The position numbers and the translations under genes were made by a program. A DNA stretch of 64,000 nucleotides, taken from positions 1,684,260-1,748,259 of the forward strand of contig SCFE01000022.1 in assembly GCA_004352715.1 (NCBI GenBank), written 5' to 3'. Positions 21,164 to 33,969 of this stretch are shown here, piece by piece. Below the pieces are notes generated by a model that ran no database searches, had not been told where the DNA came from, and saw only the letters and a list, made by a program, of their open reading frames with translations. The DNA is from Hofstenia miamia. Taxonomy: Eukaryota; Xenacoelomorpha; Acoela. Every line of letters starts with the position of its first letter. Within the stretch, counting starts at the first letter, position 1.

Positions 21164-21652
21164 ATGTTTTTTCCGGGCAGCCCTGTATAAATATACATTC
21201 AGAATGGACTTTTCGACAAAATTTCGTCCCACGGCTGGTCGCATGGGACGAATGAGACAGCCTTCCTTGTTCCATCCCACTGGGATATCCTACTTCCCAT
21301 GACAAACCTGATTTTTCCGATTTGGCGGTTTATGCTATATTTACAAAATTATGATTTGCAATTGTTCTATTGCAAACTCAAAAACTTATCTCACTACGAA
21401 GTAAGTAACATTCAGATATTCCGGTAAATATTCAATTAGTAATCCCTAGCCAAGAAAATCCAATTTTTGCTGTTATCAATGAAAGATAGAAGCATGTAAG
21501 TAGAAAGGAATAGAAATTTTGACGATGAAGATTAATTATATATCTTGATATTTAGAAACCATTTTCCAGTAAAACATGTTTATTGCATAGATTAATTTCA
21601 AATTTACAATTTGAGAATAATGTTTAGTAAATTTAATATTAAGATTCTACAA
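21164..21652. other. Non-coding, no gene seen
   Basis: A locally GC-richer patch (21180-21300, 'catgggacgaatgagacag') may be a further repeat fragment. Nothing else is recognisable. Confidence 0.35.
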
Positions 21653-22014
21653 CAGACTTGTCAACGAGCAGAGGCGAGCCGAGCCGAGCCGAGCTTGAGC
21701 AGAGTATTGGGTATACAACGAGCCCAAAACGAGCCGTTTTTAGGCAAACCAAATTTATAGTGCTGCTTGTTAATTTGTTTTGTAGATTTTTCTTATTTTT
21801 TCATTGAATAAATGCATTTCTAATAATCTTATTTAAAAAATGTTTATTAAATAATAGGAAGAGCAATTGAAAAAATTTTGAGAGCACAATATTTTTTAAA
21901 AAAATACCGAGCTGAGACGAGCCTCATTGAAAGATTTTCTGTGGCGAGCCGAGCCGAACTTAGTCAAGATTTAAACGAGCCGAGGTTAGAAATTACGGCT
22001 CGTTAACAAGTCTG
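21653..22014. mobile_element. hAT-type MITE, 'GGCTC' family, copy 2 (inverted orientation)
   Basis: It begins CAGACTTGTC, ends AACAAGTCTG, and is flanked by an identical 8 bp duplication ttctacaa (21645-21652 and 22015-22022). Its interior is the reverse complement of copy 1 at 15797-16132, including pentamer GAGCC arrays at both ends and 'aaatgtttattaaataatag'. The perfect target duplication shows it is an intact insertion. Confidence 0.93.
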
Positions 22015-22022
22015 TTCTACAA

Positions 22023-23098
22023 ACAGTTTCAAAACAAAAATGCCTAATGGTAGGCAGCCGACTTAAAATTGCTGGAAAATATAATTACGTTTAGGTTCAA
22101 CTCTATGTTTCCTGCTTAAGTTAAGAAAAATCCAATCATAAATTAGACTTTGAATTAAGGTTAGTTATGATCATCTCAATTAAAACTGATTTCTGACGGG
22201 AAATGCCCCTAAAGTAGTTGTCTATATCGGAAAATTTCTGTTAGGAACTTTCCTTTTACAACTAAACTTTTTTCTTCAATAAAATCTTTTTGATAAATGA
22301 AATATCAAAAATAACTAACAGTCTTTTAGCGTATTTAAATCTCAGCTTCTTTATATTTTGCTAGCGGCTTATTTTTTATCTTGATTTATTTATTCAGTCA
22401 TTGAATACGTTCATCTTTAACAAAGAAAATATTTGTTTATGTCAGTCATTTCTCAGCACTATGCATCTGAAATGCTATACATTCTTTTCTAAATAAATCA
22501 CAACAATATTAGAGATTTTGCAAAACACCAAATTTTGTTTTCTCCCAATAACTTTCTGTAACAATTATAAAATCTTTTTTCAACTTCATGATTTTTAAAA
22601 ATATTCAATCAATTACATCAATCTACGACTTCTCACTTGGCTTGGATTCTGGGGTTTCCACATCATGAGATCTTCTCCATTTCGGAAAATTTTCAGTTGC
22701 TAAATTATTGTAAAATTGTTTCTAAGTTTTTTGTAACGTTTTGATTCCATTGATAATAGCATATTAATAATAAAATTATCCAATATGGGATTTTTTAGCA
22801 GTAGTAGACATTTGATGACTAGTTACTTGAAGCATTGATTTCAGAGGGTCAAAATAAGTGCGTCTTTTCTGATTGGCTGACTGTTAGTAATGGCATCCCT
22901 TAAGGGATACGCTAAATCGCCAATCTATCTCGCTAAAAGCCAATAATTGTCAGCGAAAGGACAGTAATAGTTAATTGTCAAATAGCCACAATATATGTTA
23001 TCGCGGCTTATTTTAGAATTTTACTTTAATGCATGCTGAAACTTCTTTTAGATTATCGTTATCGATCTAAGAATAAAACAAAACTTTCATATAGTTAT
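22023..23098. other. AT-rich non-coding sequence, no gene seen
   Basis: No coding evidence. A patch around 22850-22970 is slightly less AT-rich ('tgattggctgactgttag', 'cccttaagggatacgct') without a recognised identity. Confidence 0.4.
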
Positions 23099-23199
23099 TC
23101 TAGTTATCGCACTATATTTTTGCATTGCTAAACAAGATTGCAAGTCACTACATTTTTCAATTAAATTACCACCTCATAATGTTTTTTCAATGCCTGGTT
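23099..23199. repeat. 101 bp repeated exactly on the other side of an N gap
   Basis: Bases 23099-23199 (starting 'tctagttatcgcactatatt') are the same as 23221-23321, with only a 21-N gap (23200-23220) between them. This is the signature of contig ends that overlap but were scaffolded apart. Confidence 0.85.
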
Positions 23200-23246
23200 N
23201 NNNNNNNNNNNNNNNNNNNNTCTAGTTATCGCACTATATTTTTGCA

Positions 23247-23760
23247 TTGCTAAACAAGATTGCAAGTCACTACATTTTTCAATTAAATTACCACCTCATA
23301 ATGTTTTTTCAATGCCTGGTTTTATTCATAAGCAGAATTCCACATCAAAGCACTTTACTTTCACTAAATACAGAAAAAAAGGTTTTGAAGCAATCATTCA
23401 TTAATGCTGCTATTCGAACTTGGAACTCACAACCTAAAACGATAAAAAAAACATTAAACAACTGTAAGCTTTTAAGAGACACATTAAAATTTTCCCTAAG
23501 TAAAGGCATATCTCAGGTAAAACATGGCTAGGATACAAATTCTACAACAATGATTATACAATACCGCGTTCTTGATATCCTTGTGGGAATTTATCCCCCG
23601 TCTGGTAGATTTATTGTATATATTGTATTATTCGATTACATGTACATGTATTTGCACAATGTTTGTACATTTGGTGATGCTATTACCAGTTTCAAATTGT
23701 TAGTATTTATCTGAATAAAGAATATCTTATCTTATCCTATCTTATCAGAATATTGTAAAT
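23247..23760 (+). mobile_element. CR1/L2-like LINE 3' end with microsatellite tail
   Basis: The frame to 23531 contains SFINAAIRTWNSQPKTIKK followed by CKLLRDTLKFSL. This is the C-terminal tail of many non-LTR reverse transcriptases (F....A...WN.LP..I......  ...FK..LK..L). About 200 bases later the sequence ends in 'tatcttatcttatcctatct', a short tandem tail typical of CR1/L2-type LINE 3' ends. The RT core is absent, so this is a 5'-truncated dead copy. Confidence 0.7.
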
Positions 23761-24549
23761 TTTGGTTAGCTTTGCTGAGTTTGCATTTATACAAGAATAT
23801 CGCACGATAAAAGACTGATATGGGACAGTAAGGTTCAATCCCATTGGACTAAACATTTCAGTAAGTAAATAAAGTCAAAGAGACCAGAAAATTTCGTGAG
23901 ATTAGTATGGAAGAAGGCTATTGCCAATGGTATTAAATTGCACTTGGATTAATAAAATTGAGGTTCCTTAAAGCACTGCGCGATACCCCATGCAAATATG
24001 CAATATTTTTAAAATCTATGATACTTATTTCGCTTGTATCCTTATTAAATAGATTCCCTAATATTTTATTTTTTCTTTTTGCGGCTATATGAGTTTCTTA
24101 TTTTTTATTTACTACATTATATTTCTAAATGCACTTAAGGAAAAAACGAAATATACAAAGAATTTATTTGTTGTTCTCTAATGTTTAGCTAATCATTTAT
24201 TTATATTCTAGGTACGGTGATAATTTTTTGCAAGATGGGCCCGCCAGAAAAATATTAATGTTGTCTTTCGAATTTCTCTTATATAAAACATTTCTACAGC
24301 AAATAAAGTTTATAACCATGTATTTTTACTTTGAACTAGCCGCCTTTATCTTTACTGCACCTCGTTATAGTTTTATGCCCTGCTGTGATTTATTATTGTT
24401 CAATCGTTTGATTTACGGTACCAGTCCAGCAATGGCGGGTCACCAGTAACCACATTCACGTTTTCATTTCCTGAATTATTTGCTGCATCGCGTTTATAAT
24501 ACAATATACATAATAAACATTAAATATATTTAAATGAAACAATACATTA
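23761..24549. other. Sequence downstream of the SLC22 gene, no gene seen
   Basis: AT-rich. It presumably contains the SLC22 3' UTR on the minus strand. The 73-codon frame at 24228-24449 has no family features. Confidence 0.4.
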
Positions 24550-26169
24550 TTAATTAACAAACTTGGTTTCTTCAAGGGTAGTAGATGACGCTTTTACAGA
24601 ACTCATTCTTCTCATCTTTATTTCATGATATTTTTCGGTTCCAAAACATTCGAATTCTGTAATATTGTCCGGCATCAACTGATTGAGTGTTTCTGGGAGA
24701 CCAAGTGATGCAAGAGCGCTTACTGCCAATAGCAATGCAAAAAAAACGGCAGGCAGGTGAGCCCAGTACGTACTACAGATCCGAATAATCGGCGCAATAG
24801 GCGAGACCAAAATCCGAGCAACTATCGTGCAAAAGCCAACTCCAAAAGTTCTCATGTTCGTGGGCATTAATTCACAATTCCAGATCACATTGTTAATGAA
24901 CATTGAAGAGTGGAATAAATTGATCACCATTACGTTTACGTAGTAGGCGTACTTAAGTGTACCCTCGGCTGGTAGAAATATTGTTAGTATGAAGCATACC
25001 ATGCAAATGCATTGACAAGTTAAATTGGTTGACTTGCGACCGTATTTATTTGCAAGAATTAGTTGAACTATACAAGCGGGTGCATAAAGCAAGCCTTTGA
25101 AAATAAAGAACACGTGAACTTGTAATCCAAAGATATCTGCCCCAAGCATTAGACCATAAAGCAATATCAAATTTGCTGTCCAATTTAAAGCCAATGCAAG
25201 CATTCTGAACGCAGTTCTTTTGGTCTTACAAAGCTGCCAAAATGGTAATATTCGTCGCCTTGGATCCGGCGACAACTTCACCTTAAAGGCGTTTTCAAAT
25301 TCTAAGTTTCTTAAGCGTTGCTGGATATGTTGTGGAATAGATTCCCTATTCAGACGGAAAATTTTATTGCTTAGTTGAACTAATTCTGCGTACTTTCCGG
25401 TTTGAAGTAACCATTTTGGCGATTCATCGAGATATCCCAGAGCAATAACAAATGTCACCACGAAAGGAATTGCTTGTCGGAAAATGATGTATAGCTGCCA
25501 TTTTCTTAGGAAAAAAGAAAATATTGATGCCAGTGACAAGCCGAATCCAAAAAATGTCTCCAGGATAGTTGTTCCAAAAATTCGATATTTGTAAGGGACC
25601 GATTCAGAAATGAAAACCATGCTGGCATAATAAGATGTTTGCATGAAGAACGTGTCAAATAGCCTTATTACGAGAATGACAAATATTGAAGATGGTATGA
25701 GATACAGAAGTGAACAAATGCTGCAGCATGCCATGCACAGAATAAGTGAATGCTTTCGTCCAATAAGATCTACCAAAAGATTCCCAAGAATTGTAGAAAA
25801 GAAAATCCCAGTAAGCATTACAGTTACATCCGCATCGAAGAAGTGTTCCTTGTCGCACACCAATTGATAGTCTGTCCTAAGGGTAGTTCCGAAATCTTTA
25901 CCAGGTAACATTTTAAAATGGCTACACTTTCTAAAAAATGTTGAATTATCATATGTGTAGCTATATAAACATTTATCAGTGTTCAATACAGTTTGTGCTT
26001 TGTAGAAGTCATCATCACACACAAAGTCCACTGAACCATACATGATGTTGGCATATATGTAGTAGAGTGGACCGTTAAGCATCACTAAGATCATGATAAG
26101 GGTCACTTTGAGGTTCCATCTTCCCAATTTAGCATTGTACAGGATTTCTTCGCTTTCGAAGTTGATCAT
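24550..26169 (-). CDS. SLC22-family organic cation/anion transporter-like protein
   Basis: A 539-residue MFS transporter predicted to sit in the plasma membrane with 12 helices (first near residues 21-43, second near 111-134, last near 470-490). SLC22 hallmarks are in order: a large Cys-rich extracellular loop between helices 1 and 2 (about 45-108) ending TDYQLVCD; DLIGRKH at 134-140 (the MFS D..GR[KR] loop); ESVPYKYR at 189-196; DESPKWLL at 248-255; NKYGRKS at 374-380; ELMPTNMR at 433-440; and LPETLNQLMPD at 491-501. Substrate cannot be told from sequence. The cytoplasmic tail is Ser/Thr-rich. The coding region is one exon, and its ATG sits one base after a good acceptor (tttcttactaatcccag), so a 5' non-coding exon is likely further up. 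Length and motif set are normal and there are no frameshifts. Confidence 0.92.
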   Translation of the reverse strand: MINFESEEILYNAKLGRWNLKVTLIMILVMLNGPLYYIYANIMYGSVDFVCDDDFYKAQTVLNTDKCLYSYTYDNSTFFRKCSHFKMLPGKDFGTTLRTDYQLVCDKEHFFDADVTVMLTGIFFSTILGNLLVDLIGRKHSLILCMACCSICSLLYLIPSSIFVILVIRLFDTFFMQTSYYASMVFISESVPYKYRIFGTTILETFFGFGLSLASIFSFFLRKWQLYIIFRQAIPFVVTFVIALGYLDESPKWLLQTGKYAELVQLSNKIFRLNRESIPQHIQQRLRNLEFENAFKVKLSPDPRRRILPFWQLCKTKRTAFRMLALALNWTANLILLYGLMLGADIFGLQVHVFFIFKGLLYAPACIVQLILANKYGRKSTNLTCQCICMVCFILTIFLPAEGTLKYAYYVNVMVINLFHSSMFINNVIWNCELMPTNMRTFGVGFCTIVARILVSPIAPIIRICSTYWAHLPAVFFALLLAVSALASLGLPETLNQLMPDNITEFECFGTEKYHEIKMRRMSSVKASSTTLEETKFVN

Positions 26170-26187
26170 TCTGGGATTAGTAAGAAA
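26170..26187 (-). promoter_or_regulatory. Probable 3' splice site just before the SLC22 start codon
   Basis: On the minus strand, 'tttcttactaatcccag' is followed by AATG. It has a pyrimidine-rich tract, a tactaat branch-point-like motif and a CAG. This implies the 5' UTR is split and the promoter lies upstream (higher coordinates). No partner donor was identified. Confidence 0.5.
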
Positions 26188-29100
26188 CTAAAAAATGTGC
26201 AATGAAAAAGTTGAATTTAAACAGAACTTCACTTGCAAACTTCCTCGGTGAAAGTTGAAATTCTAGTGAAAACATTAAATATAAAGATAATCTATTTTAG
26301 ATGAGAAATTGAATAATAAAATACTGCTTGAGTTATTTGCCAAATTTTAAGACGATTGCTGAAACTAACACGGCAAGTGATCTTAGCATTCGTCTGTTAT
26401 ACACAAATGTGTCAAAAGGCAAGTTTGAACCCACTGCGAATTAGTAAGCATCACATTGATCCTTAAAGTAAATCTCTTTCTACCATAATTAAAAATGATT
26501 CAGTTAATATTCACTTAATATTCTTATGTACAGGAAAAACTTTTCAAAACAAACTGAACTCTTCAAGATTGGAAATGGTATGAGTTATGCAAAGAAAACG
26601 AATATTTTGACATTATCAGACATACCCTTTTTGAATTAGAAAGGCTTGGAACAACTTCATAAATGCTAATCGCTACAACAACTAGAGGAAGTACCTTACG
26701 CATACTGCAATAACAACAATCTCAGGCCTTAAAGCACTTTGCTGCAAGGTTCCAGCATATCAGATTAGATGAAAGCATATTCTTCTATATTTAGGGATTG
26801 CATAGGCAGACGAATATTTCAAAGCACTGAAAAAAGGAGTCGAGCTGCAATAAAAACAGTTGTTTCAAAAATATTTTTGCCTAAATCATGATTTTCTTTC
26901 ATTTATTTTTGAAATTAGGGTCAAAGAAAACCTGCTCTTGCTTGAATTGGTGTGGGTTTGTTTTACATATTATGAAATTAGTTAATTTTTTATTGAAAAA
27001 TAATATCAAGTGGCAACCTTCAATTTCAAACGCATAGGTTTCCATTAATACATGTACTGTAAACTTTGGCTTGTTACGGCTAAATCAAAAAACAAATATA
27101 TAAAAACACATAAAGTTTTGAAAATTTATTTACATTAAGCACGTTCCTTTAAAGCAATGTAATCATTGCACATTAATTGCAAAGCTCTAAATTTTCGGAT
27201 AGGAACTATACAAATATAAATGTTTACCTCAAAAAGTGGTTAAAAGTTACCAATTTTCTCTAAAGAGTCGCAATAACTGCTTCAGCTTCAATTGACAAAA
27301 CATTTCGTGGAAAATGTACAATACAAAACTCATGAAGGACACTTGTTACAATTTTCGAAATTTAAAATGCTTAACAGCAGGAATTTGTCAAGGTGATACT
27401 TCCATACTTTTCCCGTTACAGTCAATAAACTAGGTTAATTATATTCGCAATTCAGCCAAATTTTTAAATTTAAAATTTGACTTCGTCTCATGGCTAAATG
27501 CTTCTTCTGAAAAATTCATGAAAAAAATTTTTTCTAAGAAATTCGTTTCCCCAACATCTCTAAGAGCTTGAAATGAATTGCTTTGATCTTTTACCAGAAA
27601 CATTAAAGATATTTAAACCATACTACACTGCTAATTTTGAATTTTTTTAGTTTTGCATAGTCTTCAATCTTGGATGAATTTAGTTTCATTTGATATCAGG
27701 TTGTAAAGTATCCATGCATAGTGGGCTTTGGCTACGTCAATCAAAATTCTAGATTTAATAGATATATAATTATGGTCCATTTGCAATACTAGTTACGATA
27801 TTGGTATTCATACAAAAAATTGTGAGTACATCAAGTTATTAAATATTAATTAATCCATAAAATTTGCAGGTTTTGAAAATATTGAATATAAGGATCATTT
27901 TTAGTTTTGGATTATTTTCCATGGAAGTGAAATCAACTTAAACTTTAAGCATATTCAAAAACATTTCGGTTGGTTCCTTAATGTATAAATTTGGAACAGT
28001 TTTATCCTAATTTACATAATTTTGCTGGAAATTTTGAATCCAAATTCAATAGTTTAATATTCTGACAAAGGATTTTTCAATTTTTTATCTCCCATGCAAA
28101 GTCTAAATTGTAGTAAAAATCATTCTTTGTTATTGAAAACTAGAAAAATAAACTTATTTGTTCCACAGATGTACTTTAAATATGGAACCTAAAATGTTTC
28201 CTAATTTTGCCAACTCTTAAAATTTGCTTTCAAGCATTAGAATGGAATTTGCAAGAACTTTAAAGTTTAAGTTAGTCTCACTTCCATGGGTTGGTAAATA
28301 TTACAAATATGGTGAAGAAGTCACAGAATAATAATATAATGTTAGACGAAAAATTGCCAAAGTTCTTCAACGAAATTTATGTCTTAAATATACACTTCGC
28401 AAAAGAAGTATATTCACACAGAGGGAGAACGATAGAAATATGAGAAAACTTACGATAATTAACTCAAATGGTCTTACTTTTATTTATGGTATCTTTCAAA
28501 ACTAAAAATTGTTCAATTTAAAAAAAAACAAGTCTATTACAAATTACATATATTCTGATTACATACGCACAACGCCTTAATCTATGCATATAAATCAATT
28601 ACTTTCGTAATGTTGAAATAGTGCGTTAAGACACGTTTGACCTGTTTTCAATAATGTAACTGATAAACAGTCAAGAAGAACATCACTTTAGTTTAATGTG
28701 TAAATATACACTAGTTAACACCCAATATAAAAAACTATACTCTAGCTGAAGTCAAAGATTTAAATTTAAAGTTCAATACAAACTTGCAACACATGTGACA
28801 ATCCAGCAACTTCATTGACAATTTTTTTATATATCTTTCCATCATTTTTCTTTCAAGCAAAACGAACCAAATTCAGTCATGATTGCAAGATTTTATCTCG
28901 CTTTCACACAAAAATAATCATTGCACCTTTCTAGAGATTTATCAGGACAGGTTAATAAAGTCAAGTTGAAAACAGGTTAGATGCGATTAAAAATATTGAC
29001 TGACAAAATCAAGTTAAAGTCATGTTAAATATTTAATGAGATTAAGTATTAAATATGACAGGTATTAGTAAACAGCGGGCCATAATGTACACCAGAATTT

Positions 29101-31640
29101 TCCAAGGGTAAGACATATAGCAAAATATGAAGATAGATAACGAAAAGTCTATAGCGACAAAGCAATTTAAAAAATCAAAAACTAGCCTATGCATTGCACC
29201 TCTTCACAACCTCATATCAACCTCTATCTATTGTCTACACTCTTAAAACGATGTTATTTAAATCAAAGAAATAAATATTATTTAAGTTGAGGTTTCTTAA
29301 GTGTAATAATATCTTACTTTTATGTTATTTAAATATTAATGTTTTCTTGAGGATGAGATATCAATACAAAGTGCTGTTTAAAGAGGATACTAAAGTCTAT
29401 TGATTTTCATTAGCACGTACATGTACATGCATTAATTCACTCAGGCCAATCTACAGTTCATTCTTTCGATTAATTGACAAATTAGATATGTCTACATGCA
29501 ATTAGTTAGCCTGGTTAAATCAGGCTAAACTTAATTAACCTGAATCAGGTTAGGTCAGGTTAAGGTCTTCACTAACACCTTCCAAATGCTGAAGGGAAAA
29601 CATTTTAAGAGAAAATTCAAGTTGTATATGAAAAAAAAAGAATTATTAAATAATAGTAATTCTGAAAAATCTACGGAATATTTTGTTAAAAAGTTATTCA
29701 GGTAAACAAAAACTTTTGATTCTGAGTTGCTATTCTATGAAACACCCCATAAGGTCAGTAATTATTGAATAAGAACTGCTATAAAATATATTAACATTTT
29801 TAAAAAATCTTACCAAGGCAGTGTGCAGATTTCTTAATTTTGATGATATGCATCAATGATTTATTTGTAAATTCATAATTAATTAGAAGATTTACATTCT
29901 AATGTTATCAATGATCCAGACATATCTTAGAAATCACGTCACTTCTAAATTCAAATTTCAATTCGTATGAAACGATGCCGCATTCACTGTGGCATTCAAG
30001 AACTAAACGTTGTATTGAACAATATACTAGTAATGTGATGGGTTCTGGACTAGTGATTGAAGGGTGCGATATCGAATGTTATCAAAAAATTGTTGTTGGT
30101 TCTTTTGGACAATAGAGCATTTTAATCAATGAACTAACTATTAGATATCCTTCCCTTGCTAGCATTTTTGTACTGCATTATCAAATATTCATCATACCAA
30201 TTGCTACCATCTGCTATCATGTTTGCCTCGGTTATAATTGATTGATTTGGTCAAAGATCGTCTTCAGCAACTTTCTTAACACTAGAAAGACCAAGTGTGT
30301 CAAAATTGACACCAATTAAAATTTTGTTTACTTGTGTATGCATTCATTAAGAACAACAGCAGGTATATGCACCACCAAATAAACTGATAATCCATTTGAA
30401 TTTGCATGTATAATTTTTTTTCTCATTTTTTACATAATGTTCTATTTTGAAAGAGAATCACAAAGAGCAATGGTGTTTCTAGTATTAAGCATATGATTCG
30501 ATAATTGGGTTTTCTATTGGCAAGAATACATGTTGTAGCAAATATTTAGCGATTATTGCATAAAACCAATAAAGGCCATCACATACATGCAATTTTAGTA
30601 AAGTCAAGACATGCAAAAATAATAGATATAAGTTTTTACTGTTGTAGAATTTTCCAAGCAGGTGCAGTTGCAAGTTTTTAATTCATAATTGACTTTATTT
30701 ACAGTCTAACCCCTCTTCTCATTAGTGGTATTCTTATTCTGCTGATTTTGTCATAATGAGCTGCATTCTTCAAAAGACTTATGAGAATACACTTATTGCT
30801 TATTATAGTAAAGCCTCATTGCTAGGCAAATTAGACTTCATTTGCAGACAGATGACACTACAAAATCTAAAGTACGTACGAATATTTGTGATTATGATGC
30901 TTAAGTTGTGGGCATGTATTTTGTTTATGATTAAAATATTCCATGCGAAATGACATAAAGATTGAACCGGGTGTTTTCAGAATTATTCTAATAAGTAAAA
31001 ATTAAAGGCTTGGGACCTTCAAATTACAAAGAATATTGTTCATTACTATTCCATAACTTACAAACATACCTAAGGGTCTTGATAAACTGAATCCAAGTCG
31101 CAATCTACTTCCCAACGACTGTGCAAGACCTACAACGAAGAATGGTTTCTAAATAAATAAGGCCTGATTCAGACTCCTAGTTTTAAATAATCACGCTTGA
31201 TAAATTTGGATATTTTATTTGAAAATCATTTATGAAATAATTGGAAGGACATTTCCAAGGATTAATTTAGTAAAATTGGGCATTCCAAAACTAACATACA
31301 AAATTGGTTTCTAAAAAGAGTTTTTAAATATTTTTCAAGTAGTTGTAATTCAAATGGATGAACTGTAATATCATTTTAAAGTGTTGAAAAATTGAATTAT
31401 AATAAGCTATTCGTCCTACAATTCATCAAACATATCCAAGAATATCAAAATAATTCATACTGCACACACAAACTTTCAGAAAAAGACTACCAAAGTTTTA
31501 TAATGTTCACAGTCGAGGTATTCTTGCTTAGTAAAAATGCTTGGTGATAAATTTAGATTGCCCACCCCGCTTGGTGATAAATTTAGATTGCCTCCCCCCC
31601 CCCTCTTCAAACACAATTCGTTCCACCGTCACTTTTACAT
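26188..31640. other. 5.4 kb of AT-rich sequence upstream of the SLC22 gene, no gene seen
   Basis: I found no coding exon and no transposon ends here. There are runs of AGGTTA-like motifs at 28945-29065 and 29510-29572 ('caggttaggtcaggttaagg') and a duplicated 'cttggtgataaatttagatt' unit at 31540-31597 followed by a C-run. The SLC22 5' exon and promoter may lie here. Confidence 0.4.
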
Positions 31641-31654
31641 TGAAGCAATGTAAA

Positions 31655-31927
31655 GAAAATCTTTCAATGAGGCTCGTTTCAACTCTGTACTTTTTTTTAA
31701 AAAATATTGTGCTCTCAGAATTTTGTCAATTGCTCTTCCTATTACTTAATAAACATTTCTAAAATACGATTATAAGTAAGGAATATTGAATGAAAAAATA
31801 AGAAAAATCTGCAAAATCAAATTAACAAACAATACTATAAATTTGGTTTGCTTAAAAACGGCTAATTTTGGGCTCGTTGTATATCCAATACTCTGCTCAA
31901 GCTCGGCTCGGCTCATTGACAAGTCTA
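31655..31927. mobile_element. hAT-type MITE, 'GGCTC' family, copy 3 (5'-truncated)
   Basis: It shares 'aatgaggctcgtttcaactc', the A/T tract, 'attacttaataaacatttct' and 'tactctgctcaagctcggct' with copy 1 and ends GACAAGTCTA. The left terminal repeat and its pentamer array are missing. Confidence 0.8.
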
Positions 31928-33969
31928 AACCAGTTTGTGAATTGGGGTTAACTCAGGAATATCAAATCACAAAATTTTTTTTTTGCTATTTTGTGAAACT
32001 TCAAGGTAATTTCAATCTGGATTTATCATTATCAAAGAAGTATAATAAACTCACCATTGTCCCTTAGTCAAAATTTGGAACTTGCATCGCGAATTTTAGA
32101 ATTTTTGGTTCTAAACCATGACATAGCATGTCAATTAATTTGCAGTAGTTAAAGTCATGTGTGCAATGAAGAATTTTGAAAACGCACTTGTTTCACAAAC
32201 AATAATAATGAATATTGATATTAATATGGGCAGGTAACCCATTGTGTAAAGGCTTACATTGGTAGTTAAAGGCTATGCGACTGGGATCATGTTTATTAAT
32301 TAGATGAACTTAGTTTACTTTGATGATGCACTCTACAGATTTCATGGAAAACTTTTCAGTAAAGAAAGCTGCACTGATTAACGTTATGAAAGAGCAAGTG
32401 TCCTCTATCTCCAGCAAGCCTAGGATGGCCAGAGGCTGACAAGCATCTTGTGAGAACTGGCAAACTCGACAATCGGGCTATTGACTCGAGAAATGCTAGT
32501 ATAGGATCTATTCAGGTCACTGGACAATAGCATAGATAGGGGAACAGAACAAAATAGCATCGGTGTTTTATAGAAGAAGTATTATAAATGAATGGAATTA
32601 TAGAGAAAGGATATTGGCAGAATGGAGAAAAGCATCAATATGACTAGAGGTTACTGAGGAGAGACTCGTAAGGCAATCTAGAAAGTTGTCTTTAGATTAT
32701 TGCAAAGGGAAACGAGAGTTTAACAGGAATGGTTAGATGGAATGAGATTGATCCGAGGGAGCTAGACAGAGAAGCCAGGAAATGAACAATTTTCTACTAG
32801 TCCTTTTCCATCAAAATTGGTACGTTACTAAAGCAAACTTTTTTCTAGAAAATAAAGCATTTAGCTAGGTGATGACGTCATAATTACGCTGATGACATCA
32901 CTTTTTTGAAGTCTTGGATTTGTTTCAATTGGTTAAATTTTGTGATGCTTTCTTGGTTGACAGCACCTGTATTTAAGGGAGGTCTCTTACTTTATAACAT
33001 ATATAGAATGTGGAAATGGCCAAGAAAATATTAATTTCACCAAAACCAATGTGGTATAAGCAAAATTTTGAAAATATTGTCAGAAGTACTATAGCAAGAG
33101 AACGAGTGCTTGAAATAATTTCAAATGTTGAAAGGAAAGTTCTCATACCATAAAAGCATAAGTCAGGAATGCAGGCATATTGGGATTTTCAAAAGCTAAA
33201 ATTAACAAACCGAGGCGGCATCAACTCTTAACCCCCTGCGGCAAATAGGGTTAGGTTATGACTTTATTCTTATCATAGAATTATTGATTGTGAGACTTTG
33301 CATATTTTGCTCTATTACTTGTTGCTATGTAATGTGCATTAATTTGGTTTAACAATTGTCTTTAAGAAGCAAGTAACTTATCGCTATACAAACTGTACAA
33401 CATTAGAGGCAATTCATATTGCTCACATTTCTGTAGATATCCCTTAAAAACATTTTCAAAAAGTCTTCTACAACTTATTCTAAAGCTAGTTCTAAAATTT
33501 AGATGTCCAAAATAAAAATATATGTTGATAATTATTTGGAAGGAACTAACGTTTACCTGCAAGCAGCGTTATTGTTAAAACCGCTGATTGGTTGAAGAAA
33601 TTTTTCTTATCAGTAAACAGACGAAATTATAACACTCTGATAATAAACTTTCGATATGTCAACTTCGCATCTTTTTATGTAAGATTTGATGACGTTGCAG
33701 AACAACGCAAGTAAATAAATCGAAATAAGTTGATTTATGATCATTGTAAAATTTTAATCATGAGTTCCTCGGACAAAAACAGAACTGGCAGCGAGCTTAA
33801 TCTTATCCTTTTGGCCCATAGGTTAGTTTATATAAAGTGATGGGTCATTAAAATAAATCAAAACTTTTTTTTTATACGGGAACTAAAAACGAGCAGAATA
33901 AATTCTAAACTAACAAGATTGTTAAAATATTATTTTTTTTACACAGGATTCTGAAATGTTGCCAGAAGT
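31928..33969. other. Non-coding; a GC-richer unclassified repeat at about 32390-32790
   Basis: The stretch 32390-32790 ('agcaagcctaggatggccag' onward) is less AT-rich than its surroundings and reads like decayed transposon or untranslated LINE sequence, with no domain visible in any frame. The rest holds nothing that I can support, including the 66-codon frame at 33362-33562. Confidence 0.4.

Noticed and set aside
29510-29572. AGGTTA-like repeats resembling telomere sequence
   Set aside because: The units are irregular ('caggttaggtcaggttaagg') and few, unlike a telomeric TTAGGG or TTAGG array.
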